Shown: positions 24,043-30,638 of the stretch, piece by piece
Layout of the letters: the number at the start of each line of letters is the position of its first letter
How positions within the stretch are numbered: position 1 is the stretch's first letter
Source of the DNA: Sandaracinaceae bacterium
GTDB taxonomy: Bacteria > Myxococcota_A > Polyangia > Polyangiales > Sandaracinaceae
Length of the DNA: 64,000 nt
NCBI GenBank assembly: GCA_040218145.1
Contig: JAVJQK010000105.1
Coordinates: 175,211-239,210 of the forward strand
Reading direction: 5' to 3'
Notes under the pieces: generated by a model
The model's input: only the letters and a program-made list of their open reading frames with translations
Databases searched by the model: none
What the model was told of the DNA's origin: nothing
Program-made: the position numbers and the translations under genes

Positions 24043-24084
24043 GTGCGGCTGCCGCACGCCCCGCCAGGGTGGCGGCCGCCACCC
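24043..24084. repeat. Two adjacent hairpins in an SYLF/Rpn intergenic region
   Basis: A 7-bp inverted repeat with a 1-nt loop (GTGCGGC/GCCGCAC, 24043-24057) is followed by a perfect 18-bp palindrome (24067-24084, centre GGCGGCCGCC). They lie in the 230-bp region between the divergent SYLF and Rpn starts. Beyond these hairpins I see no gene or clear promoter there. Confidence 0.5.
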
Positions 24085-24173
24085 CAAGTCCCGCCACCCC
24101 CGCCGATTCGGCCTCGTAACTATGCGAAATCACTTGCGGCGGTTCCGGCACACACGCTGCGGAGCCGTCCGAT

Positions 24174-25181
24174 ATGGCCAGACATGGTTCCCCGCACGAC
24201 GCGCTCTTCCGACGCGTCTTCGAAGACCCGGCGGCCGCGGCGGCGCTCCTCCGGGTCGTGCTGCCGGCGCCCATGACCCGGCAGTTCGACTGGTCGTCGC
24301 TGACCGTGCTGCCGGCGCGCAGCGTCGACGGCAAGCTCGCGGTGCGGGAGGGAGACCTTCTGTTCCGCGTGCTCGTGGACGACGGCGAGGTGCTCCTCTA
24401 CATCGTGCTCGAGCACCAGCACGGCCAGTGCCTGCCGATGCCGCGCCGACTCCTCCGCTACACCGTCAGGACGTGGGATCGTTTCGTGGACGGCGAGAGC
24501 GAGCGCTTGCCCTGGGTGATCCCGATCGTGATCTACCAGGGCAAATCTCCTTGGGGCGCGCCGCTCGACCTCCGCGCCATGCTGCAGCTGCCGGGGGAGA
24601 CCCGCGGTCTCCCGGTTCCGAGCTTCCCGTACCTCGTGGACGAGCTCCGGCTCTGGACCCCCGACGAGCTCCTGCGTCGCGCCATGCCGGCCTACGCGAC
24701 CCTGGCGCTCTGGGCCCTCCGCACCGCGACCGATCGCTCGTTCGCACGCAACATCCGCTTGCTCGGACATCTCGCCGACGAGCTGGTCGCCACCGCTTCG
24801 GGGCGAGAAGCCTTCGAGTCCATCCTCAGCTATCTTTCCAAGACGACCCGAGACGATCTGGTCGTGCTGACGACGGTGGTGAACGAGCTTCCCCGGCCGT
24901 CCCGGGAGGTCGCGATGAGCGCGTACGATCGGTTGATCGAGATCGGCAGAGAGCAGGGCCTCGAGCAAGGCCTCGAGCAGGGCCTCGAGCAGGGCATCGA
25001 CCGGGGCATCGACCGCGGAATGGCCGGGCTCGTCGGTCGGCAGATCGAGTTGAAGCTGGGCGAGCTGCCCGAGTGGGCGCGCGAGCGGCTCGCGGCGGCG
25101 GACCGCGCGGAGCTCGAGCGGCTCGGGGAGCGCGTCCTGGTCGCGACGAGCTTCGAGGCGCTGTTCGACGAAGGCGCGTGA
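24174..25181 (+). CDS. Rpn-family recombination-promoting nuclease (YhgA-like)
   Basis: 335 aa. The N-terminal PD-(D/E)XK nuclease core of the Rpn/YhgA family is recognisable: HDALFRRVFEDP at the start, DLLFRV...LLYIVLEHQHG with the catalytic E-x-Q, then LPWVIPIVIYQGKSPW. The C-terminal half ends with the hydrophilic repeat EQGLEQGLEQ and IDRGIDRG, encoded by five 12-bp units. RpnA-type proteins are DNA endonucleases that promote RecA-independent recombination and some act in phage defence or as selfish modules. It is on the opposite strand inside the tol locus and its stop is 4 bp from that of the TonB/TolA-like gene. Confidence 0.88.
   Translation: MARHGSPHDALFRRVFEDPAAAAALLRVVLPAPMTRQFDWSSLTVLPARSVDGKLAVREGDLLFRVLVDDGEVLLYIVLEHQHGQCLPMPRRLLRYTVRTWDRFVDGESERLPWVIPIVIYQGKSPWGAPLDLRAMLQLPGETRGLPVPSFPYLVDELRLWTPDELLRRAMPAYATLALWALRTATDRSFARNIRLLGHLADELVATASGREAFESILSYLSKTTRDDLVVLTTVVNELPRPSREVAMSAYDRLIEIGREQGLEQGLEQGLEQGIDRGIDRGMAGLVGRQIELKLGELPEWARERLAAADRAELERLGERVLVATSFEALFDEGA
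24957..25016 (+). repeat. Five 12-bp tandem units within the Rpn gene
   Basis: Three copies of GGCCTCGAGCAR (24957-24992) followed by two of GGCATCGACCGS (24993-25016). Each unit adds four residues (GLEQ or GIDR), so copy-number change keeps the frame and varies the length of the C-terminal linker. Comparable repeats occur in other Rpn proteins. Confidence 0.85.
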
Positions 25182-25185
25182 CTTC

Positions 25186-26043
25186 TCAGCGGCTCGCTTG
25201 GCGGCCCGAGAAGCGGACGGCGATCGTGGTGTCGATGTACTGGGCGGCGACCTCCTCGGGGGGAGGGGGGATGCGCTGGTCCGTCGCCTGCAAGCGCGTG
25301 ATCTGGTCGATCACCGACTGGTCGAAGAGCGGGTCGCCGCTCGAGCGCTGGATCTCGAAGGAGACGATCTCGAGGTTGGGCCCGATCCGGATCCGCGCGA
25401 CCGCCGTCAGGCTCGACGCGGCCTCTCGAGACATCGTCACCGGGAGCCGCCATCCACGCTGGAACATCGACTTGATGCGGCCGCGGTAGATGTCGCCCTC
25501 GGTGCCCTCGGTCTCGGTGCCCTCTTCGATGCCGTCCGGGCTCCCCTCGCGCTCCCGCTCCTCCGCGATCTCCGCGAAGATCTGTGAGCGGTTCAGCACG
25601 TCGCGCAGCACCTCGTCCTCGACCGCGTCGGGCGGCGTCTCGACCCGCTCGGTCGGCTCCGCCTGCTCGGTCGGGGTGTCCAGGGTGGGCACCTCCGAGG
25701 GCTGGCGCGGCGCGGTGTCGAGCAGCGGGACCTCGCGGTTGGGCAGCTCCTCGCGGAAGTCGCGCCCGAGCTGGACGAAGCGCGCCTCGATGATGTCTTC
25801 CTCTTCGAGGACCGCCGCGAGGTCCTCCTCGGTTTGCCCCGCGAGCTCGGCGAGGGTGTCGGTGAGCATCCAGCTGATCAGGCCCATCACGGCCACGAAC
25901 GCCATCACGGCGAGGGGCAGCGCCACCACCACCACGACGCCGCCCACGAGCTCGAGCAGGCCGATGAAGCCCCAGCCGAGCGCGGTCTCGGGGCGGCCGT
26001 CGCTCGGGTCGACGTGGAGGCTGCGGTCGGCGACGAGGTTCAC
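25186..26043 (-). CDS. TonB/TolA-like energy transducer
   Basis: 285 aa from GTG at 26043. One transmembrane helix (about residues 30-58) is followed by a long acidic Glu/Pro/Thr periplasmic linker (about 65-190) and a TonB/TolA-type C-terminal domain (about 195-275: RGRIKSMFQRGWRLPV ... VRIGPNLEIVSFEIQRSSGDPLFDQSVIDQI). The order TolQ-TolR-this gene, with a 7-bp gap to tolR, identifies it as the TolA equivalent. It would couple the proton-driven TolQR motor to TolB/Pal. Confidence 0.82.
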   Translation of the reverse strand: MNLVADRSLHVDPSDGRPETALGWGFIGLLELVGGVVVVVALPLAVMAFVAVMGLISWMLTDTLAELAGQTEEDLAAVLEEEDIIEARFVQLGRDFREELPNREVPLLDTAPRQPSEVPTLDTPTEQAEPTERVETPPDAVEDEVLRDVLNRSQIFAEIAEEREREGSPDGIEEGTETEGTEGDIYRGRIKSMFQRGWRLPVTMSREAASSLTAVARIRIGPNLEIVSFEIQRSSGDPLFDQSVIDQITRLQATDQRIPPPPEEVAAQYIDTTIAVRFSGRQASR

Positions 26044-26050
26044 GCGTGGC

Positions 26051-26581
26051 TCACTCGGAGGCTTCCGTAGGCGCGGCTTCGGGGGGCGGCGAGGCCCCGT
26101 CGGGCGGGAGCATGATGCCCTCGTCCCGGGGGTCGGTGACCAGACCCACGTTCTCCACCCCGGCTTGGCGCACGATCGCGAGCACCTGGGCGACGAAGCC
26201 GTACTTCACGTTCTCGTCGGCCTGGATGTAGACCTCCTCCGCGCCCTGGATGAGCCGGTTGCTCTGCAGCAGGGAGCGGAGATCCTCGTAGCGCTGATAG
26301 GGGAGCTCCACCGGCTCGCCCGCCTCGCCCTCGGCCTCCTGGCCGACCACCTTGATGTAGACGTGCCGTCCCGCGTCGATGATGAGGAGGAGCTTCTCCT
26401 CCTCGAGCGGCATCGGCTCGGCGTCCGCGTCCGGGAGATCGACCTCCACGCCCGCCGTCAGGAGCGGCGCGGTGACCATGAAGATGATGAGCAGGACGAG
26501 CATGACGTCCACGAGGGGCGTCACGTTGATCTCGCTCAGGGGCGCGCGTCCGCCCCCGGTGCTGCCGCCGCTCATGCCCAT
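26051..26581 (-). CDS. tolR: ExbD/TolR-family biopolymer transport protein
   Basis: 176 aa. An N-terminal cytoplasmic Gly/Ser tail is followed by the signature INVTPLVDVMLVLLIIFMVTAP, whose Asp in the membrane helix is the proton-carrying residue of ExbD/TolR. A periplasmic domain (about residues 45-150) follows. The Pro/Glu-rich C-tail is longer than in E. coli TolR. The ATG at 26581 lies 2 bp after the TolQ stop. It forms the motor complex with TolQ. Confidence 0.9.
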   Translation of the reverse strand: MGMSGGSTGGGRAPLSEINVTPLVDVMLVLLIIFMVTAPLLTAGVEVDLPDADAEPMPLEEEKLLLIIDAGRHVYIKVVGQEAEGEAGEPVELPYQRYEDLRSLLQSNRLIQGAEEVYIQADENVKYGFVAQVLAIVRQAGVENVGLVTDPRDEGIMLPPDGASPPPEAAPTEASE

Positions 26582-26583
26582 GG

Positions 26584-27327
26584 CTAGAGGAAATGCCTCT
26601 TGACGATGTTCAGGTAGTCGTGGGCGAAGGTCTCGACCTCGCTCTCGAGCACCCGGATGCGTCGGATGAAGTAGTTGTAGGCCATGACGGCCGGGATGGC
26701 GGCCGCGAGCCCGACCGCGGTGACGTAGAGCGCCTCGGCGATCTTCGGACCGATGACCTCGAGGCTGCCGTCGCCGCCGCCGATGTGGTTGAAGACGTCG
26801 AGGATGCCGAGCACGGTGCCGAGCAGGCCGATGAAGGGCGCCGTCGAGCCGGTGGTGGCCAGGAACGGGAGCAGCGCCTCGAGCTTGGTCATCTCGGTCA
26901 CGCTCGCGCGCCGGAGCGCCCGCTCGATGTTCTCGATCGAGTCCTCCTTGGCGACGCCGCTGACCCGGGCCAGCTCCACGTAGCCGGCGTGGAAGACCTT
27001 CGCGACCGGGGAGCCGCTCATCGCCTTGATGCCGGAGTAGAGGGTCTCGAGGCGCTGGGGCTCCCAGTGGGCCCCGCCGTCGTCGCCCCAGAACTGGTCG
27101 AGGAACTTCTGGCTCTGGCGGGACGCGGAGAACATCCGCACCGCCTTGACGCCCATGATGAAGAAGCTGACCAGGAACATCACGATGAGCGTCACCACGA
27201 GGAATTTCACCTCGGGCGGCGCGTTGAGCATGACGTCCCAGAAGCCCGTCTCGGCCGCGACCGTGCTCGTGGCGGCGGCGGCGGCTTCTTCGGAGCCCGT
27301 TGCTTGGAGGAAGACCAGAGGAGGCAT
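26584..27327 (-). CDS. tolQ: MotA/TolQ/ExbB proton channel family protein
   Basis: 247 aa. Three membrane segments are visible: about residues 35-60 (VKFLVVTLIVMFLVSFFIMGV), 135-160 (PFLATTGSTAPFIGLLGTVLGILDVF) and 180-205 (ALYVTAVGLAAAIPAVMAYNYFI). The middle one contains the conserved TAPFIGLLGTVWGI-like motif. TolQ/ExbB pentamers form the proton channel that energises TolA/TonB. The ATG at 27327 is first in the tolQRA operon. TolQ rather than ExbB is inferred from tolB nearby. Confidence 0.9.
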   Translation of the reverse strand: MPPLVFLQATGSEEAAAAATSTVAAETGFWDVMLNAPPEVKFLVVTLIVMFLVSFFIMGVKAVRMFSASRQSQKFLDQFWGDDGGAHWEPQRLETLYSGIKAMSGSPVAKVFHAGYVELARVSGVAKEDSIENIERALRRASVTEMTKLEALLPFLATTGSTAPFIGLLGTVLGILDVFNHIGGGDGSLEVIGPKIAEALYVTAVGLAAAIPAVMAYNYFIRRIRVLESEVETFAHDYLNIVKRHFL

Positions 27328-27414
27328 GGTTGGCGGACCTAGCAGGCCGTTGAAGCACCGAGCCCGAAGGATCTCGGAGCGCGACGGCCTGGTTCTCGGT
27401 TCGGGGTGACGAGG

Positions 27415-27430
27415 AAATGCTTCGGCATTT
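27415..27430. terminator. Short cUUCGg-loop hairpin
   Basis: AAATGC-TTCG-GCATTT forms a 6-bp stem closed by the stable C(UUCG)G tetraloop when transcribed on the plus strand. It sits in the 174-bp gap between the radical SAM gene (stop 27502) and tolQ (start 27327), both on the minus strand. It is too short for a strong terminator. Nothing else is evident in this gap. Confidence 0.35.
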
Positions 27431-27501
27431 TCGAGGAGACACGGGCCGAGAGACGGGTCGTCCCGCCCGAGAGACGAGGAGCGAGGTTCTTCGACGGACT
27501 G

Positions 27502-28347
27502 CTAAAGCACGGGGCTGGCGGGACTGTCAACGCGACCGCCGCGTCGTCGCAGCGCCACGAGGGTCCCGCAGCCGCCGTTGGGCTCGACGCGCGCCTTGCA
27601 GCTCATGCGGACCTTCAGGCCGCCCGCGCTCATCCGGCGGTAGACCGCCTCGTAGCGCTCCCGGCTCACCGCGCGGTGCGCGCTCGTCGGCACGGGGTTG
27701 TAGGCGTAGAGGTGCGCCCAGACCCCGAGTGGGGCGGTTCGCCTCACGAACGCGTCGACGTCGGCGTCCGCGTCGTTCAGGTCGGCGATCAGCAGGTAGG
27801 CGAGGGCGATCTTGCGCTGGCGCGAGCGGCTGAGCGTCGGCAGCTCGTCCCGGAGCACGGCGTAGAGCGGCTCGAGCGCGGGGCCCTTCGGGACCGCCTG
27901 CGCGCGCGTCTCCTCCGTGCCCGCGTGCACCGAGATCGTCAGCCCGTTGTGGTGGAGGTGCAGCGCCTCGCGGAGACGCTCGACCGGGCCGCCGCTCGTG
28001 GTGAGGCTCGGCGCGAGGCGCTCGGCGCGGCACCAGGCGATGAAATCGGCGGTGGCCCGGTTGTGGAGCGGCTCGCCGACCCCGCTGACCGTGACCCGCC
28101 GGAGCGGGGCTCCGAGGGCCCGGACCGCCTCGACCTGACCGATCAGCTCCTCGAGCGAGAGCGGCCGCCCGAGCCCGTTCGCCCCCGAGGCGCAGAAGGG
28201 GCAGGCCACCGCGCAGCCGACCTGGCTGGAGATGCAGAGGCTGTCGTCCCGGTAGAGGACCGCCTCGACGCGCGCGCCGTCGGCCAGCCCCACCTCGAAG
28301 CGGCGGTTCTGGTCGCTCTGCGTCTCGTGCAGCAGCTCCACGGTCAT
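27502..28347 (-). CDS. Short RlmN/Cfr-like radical SAM protein
   Basis: 281 aa from ATG at 28347. The iron-sulfur motif is Cys45-x3-Cys49-x2-Cys52 within SQVGCAVACPFCASG, typical of RlmN/Cfr. VTVSGVGEPLHN and the late MSCKARVEPNGGCGTL (Cys260) match the second catalytic cysteine and its context. RlmN and Cfr methylate A2503 of 23S rRNA by a ping-pong mechanism using both a radical SAM cluster and that C-terminal Cys. This protein lacks most of the ~80-residue N-terminal accessory domain of RlmN (about 350-380 aa), so its RNA target may differ. Confidence 0.82.
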   Translation of the reverse strand: MTVELLHETQSDQNRRFEVGLADGARVEAVLYRDDSLCISSQVGCAVACPFCASGANGLGRPLSLEELIGQVEAVRALGAPLRRVTVSGVGEPLHNRATADFIAWCRAERLAPSLTTSGGPVERLREALHLHHNGLTISVHAGTEETRAQAVPKGPALEPLYAVLRDELPTLSRSRQRKIALAYLLIADLNDADADVDAFVRRTAPLGVWAHLYAYNPVPTSAHRAVSRERYEAVYRRMSAGGLKVRMSCKARVEPNGGCGTLVALRRRGGRVDSPASPVL

Positions 28348-28468
28348 CCCGCGTGGGGTACACCTCTGGGGCCCGCGGGTCGAGGGGAGGTCCCGGCTCG
28401 CGCCGCGTACTGTCGTCACCCGAGCGTCACGGGCAAAGCAGTAGGTGAGACCTCACGCTCGGCCGGCT

Positions 28469-28474
28469 TATACT
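28469..28474 (+). promoter_or_regulatory. Putative -10 box (TATACT)
   Basis: Good -10 consensus match 17 nt before the ATG at 28492, predicting a leader of about 10 nt. It also lies about 120 bp from the divergent radical SAM start. No convincing -35 is visible. Confidence 0.45.
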
Positions 28475-28491
28475 CTCCGCGGCCCCGCTTC

Positions 28492-30423
28492 ATGAGCTCA
28501 TCGTCGTCCGATCCCGCGTCCCCCTCCGAGCCGCCCCCGTCGAGCGGCCCGAAGGCACGGATGACGAACCCCGGCGGCTTCGACGCGCCGACGGTGATCG
28601 ACCCCCCCGCCGAGGTGCCCATCGACGTCGAGGCCCTCGACTCGAGCGACTTCGAGCGGGTCACCCTCGTCGATCTCCCGACCATCGTCCGCTACGACAA
28701 GTACGAGCTGCTCGGGCGCCTCGCCTATGGCGGCATGGCGGAGATCTTCCTCGCCCGCGAGGTCGGCCAGCAGAACACCTGCCGCATGATGGTGGTCAAG
28801 CGCGTCCTGCCGCACGTGGCCGAGGACCCGCACTTCGTGGACATGTTCGTCGACGAGGCCCGGCTCGCGATGCAGCTGAGCCACCCGAACATCTGCCACG
28901 TCTACAGCTTCGGGGAGGCCGAGGGCACCTACTACATCGCGATGGAGTGGGTGAACGGCATGCCGCTGTCGAAGATCATCCGCCGCGCGAAGGACGGCGA
29001 GGGGCTGCCGATCCCGCTCGTGCTCAAGGTCATCGCCCAGGTCGCGGAGGCGCTCGACTACGCCCACCGCGCCTCGGACGCGTCGGGCGAGCCGCTCGGC
29101 GTCGTGCACCGCGACGTCAGCCCGCAGAACGTGATGGTCAGCTACGACGGCGTGGTGAAGCTGCTCGACTTCGGGATCGCGAAGGCGGCCAGCCACAGCA
29201 CCCGCACCGAGGCCGGGGTCATCAAGGGCAAGTTCGCCTACATGTCGCCGCAGCAGTGCGTGGGCGAGCCCATCGACGCGCGGGCCGACATCTTCGCGCT
29301 GGGCATCTGCTTGTTCGAGGCGCTGACCGGGAAGAACCCGTTCCGGCGCAAGACCGAGTTCGACACCATGACACGCATCGTCGGCGACCCCACGCCGGAC
29401 GCGCGCGAGCGCCGGGCCGACATCCCCGACGCCATCCAGGACGTGCTCGACAAGGCGCTGATGAAGCAGCCCGAGCGGCGCTTCCAGACCGCGGGCGAGA
29501 TGCAGATGGCCATCGAGGCGGTGATCCCGACCCTCGGCATGCCGGTCAACTCCACCCGCATCGGCGAGTACGTCTCGCACCTCTTCTCCGACGTGGTCCG
29601 CGACGGGCCGTCGCTCGACACCCGCATCCAGGAGGCGCCGCCGCCGCTCTCGGGGACGGGGCAGTCGGGCGAGTCCGGGCGCTCCGTGCCGCGTCGCCCG
29701 CGCCCGCCTGGATCGACCGAGCTGGACGCCGAGGCGATGCCGCCCGCGGCCGCCTCGATGCCGCCCCCGAAGTCGAGCTTCGGCGCGATCGCCGGGGTGA
29801 TGGTGCTCTTCGCGCTGGTCGCGCTCGCCGGTCTGGGTGCGACGGGGGCCTGGCTCCTGCTCGGGCGGGGCGAGCCGCAGGCGGTGGCCGTCCAGACGCC
29901 GCCCGCCCCCGCTCCGACCCCGCCCGCGGCCCCCGACCCGACCCCGCTCGTCGCGCCGACCGGGCCGATGCCGGGCTCCGTCTTCCTCGAGAGCGATCCG
30001 TCGGGCGCGTCGGTGCGCTTCGGCGACCGCGGCGAGGTGGGCACCACCCCGCTCGAGATCGGGATGATCCAGCCCGGCACCTACGACGTCAGGGTGGAGC
30101 TCGACGGGCACGAGCCCTACGAAGGCCGCGTGACCGTGGTGGCGGGCCGCCGCGCCTCGCTCACCGCCGAGCTGGAGCGCGTGCGCCGACAGATCGCGCG
30201 GCGCCCACACGGTCCGCCGGGGCGGCTGTCGCTCAACACGCGGCCCTGGTCCAAGGTCTACGTCGGGCGCCGGCTCCTCGGGACGACCCCGATCGGCCGG
30301 GTCGAGGTGCCGAGCGGTACGGTCCGGCTCCGCCTCGTCGACCGAGACGGAGCCGAGCATCGCCGGGCGGTCCGGGTTCCTCCGGGCGAGCACGTGACCG
30401 AGAGCTTCGACCTGCGCGAGTAG
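28492..30423 (+). CDS. Ser/Thr protein kinase with PEGA domains
   Basis: 643 aa. A Ser/Pro-rich N-tail is followed by a Hanks-type kinase domain (about residues 68-345): Gly loop LGRLAYGGMAEIF, catalytic Lys in VVKRVL, HRDVSPQN, DFGIAK and APE-equivalent MSPQQ. A Pro-rich juxtamembrane region leads to one transmembrane helix (about 430-455), then an extracytoplasmic Pro linker and two PEGA-type beta modules (GSVFLESDPSGASVRFGD... and GRLSLNTRPWSKVYVGRR...). The HRDVSPQN loop is the form common in myxobacterial kinases. PEGA modules probably sense or bind the envelope. Targets are unknown. Confidence 0.92.
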   Translation: MSSSSSDPASPSEPPPSSGPKARMTNPGGFDAPTVIDPPAEVPIDVEALDSSDFERVTLVDLPTIVRYDKYELLGRLAYGGMAEIFLAREVGQQNTCRMMVVKRVLPHVAEDPHFVDMFVDEARLAMQLSHPNICHVYSFGEAEGTYYIAMEWVNGMPLSKIIRRAKDGEGLPIPLVLKVIAQVAEALDYAHRASDASGEPLGVVHRDVSPQNVMVSYDGVVKLLDFGIAKAASHSTRTEAGVIKGKFAYMSPQQCVGEPIDARADIFALGICLFEALTGKNPFRRKTEFDTMTRIVGDPTPDARERRADIPDAIQDVLDKALMKQPERRFQTAGEMQMAIEAVIPTLGMPVNSTRIGEYVSHLFSDVVRDGPSLDTRIQEAPPPLSGTGQSGESGRSVPRRPRPPGSTELDAEAMPPAAASMPPPKSSFGAIAGVMVLFALVALAGLGATGAWLLLGRGEPQAVAVQTPPAPAPTPPAAPDPTPLVAPTGPMPGSVFLESDPSGASVRFGDRGEVGTTPLEIGMIQPGTYDVRVELDGHEPYEGRVTVVAGRRASLTAELERVRRQIARRPHGPPGRLSLNTRPWSKVYVGRRLLGTTPIGRVEVPSGTVRLRLVDRDGAEHRRAVRVPPGEHVTESFDLRE

Positions 30424-30444
30424 CGCGCGCAGGTCCGTCGGCCG

Positions 30445-30588
30445 CTACCGCTGATCGGGGGCGATGTACCCGCCCGAGACGTCGTTCTGCACGCTGATGG
30501 CGATCGTGGCCGCGATCCCGCCGAGCATGAGGATCACGATCCCCGCGATGATCCATGGCACGAGGCCGCCGCGCGCTTTCTCTTCCAT
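30445..30588 (-). CDS. 47-residue single-pass membrane protein
   Basis: The ATG at 30588 opens a 47-codon frame encoding MEEKARGGLVPW, a hydrophobic helix of about 21 residues (IIAGIVILMLGGIAATIAI) and a short polar tail ending PDQR. Charge distribution fits N-in topology. It occupies the gap between the two kinase genes on the opposite strand: its stop is 22 bp from the first kinase stop, and its start is 51 bp from the second kinase start. Family unknown; small size limits certainty. Confidence 0.55.
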   Translation of the reverse strand: MEEKARGGLVPWIIAGIVILMLGGIAATIAISVQNDVSGGYIAPDQR

Positions 30589-30638
30589 CGGGCGGAGAAG
30601 CTATTCACCGTCGGCGGGCGTGCCATCATCGGGGTCGG

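Noticed and set aside
24957..25016. Short regular repeats as a possible CRISPR array
   Set aside because: Units are contiguous 12-mers without spacers, in frame inside a coding gene; there are no cas genes.
27328..27410. tRNA-like string with a T-arm-like GGTTC motif
   Set aside because: No acceptor stem or anticodon arm can be paired around it, so it does not fold as a tRNA.
27406..28491. Long plus-strand open frame joined to the front of the PEGA kinase
   Set aside because: It is antisense to the radical SAM gene and Arg/Ala/Gly-rich without motifs. The kinase starts naturally at the ATG at 28492 after a -10-like box, so the upstream part is a high-GC artefact.
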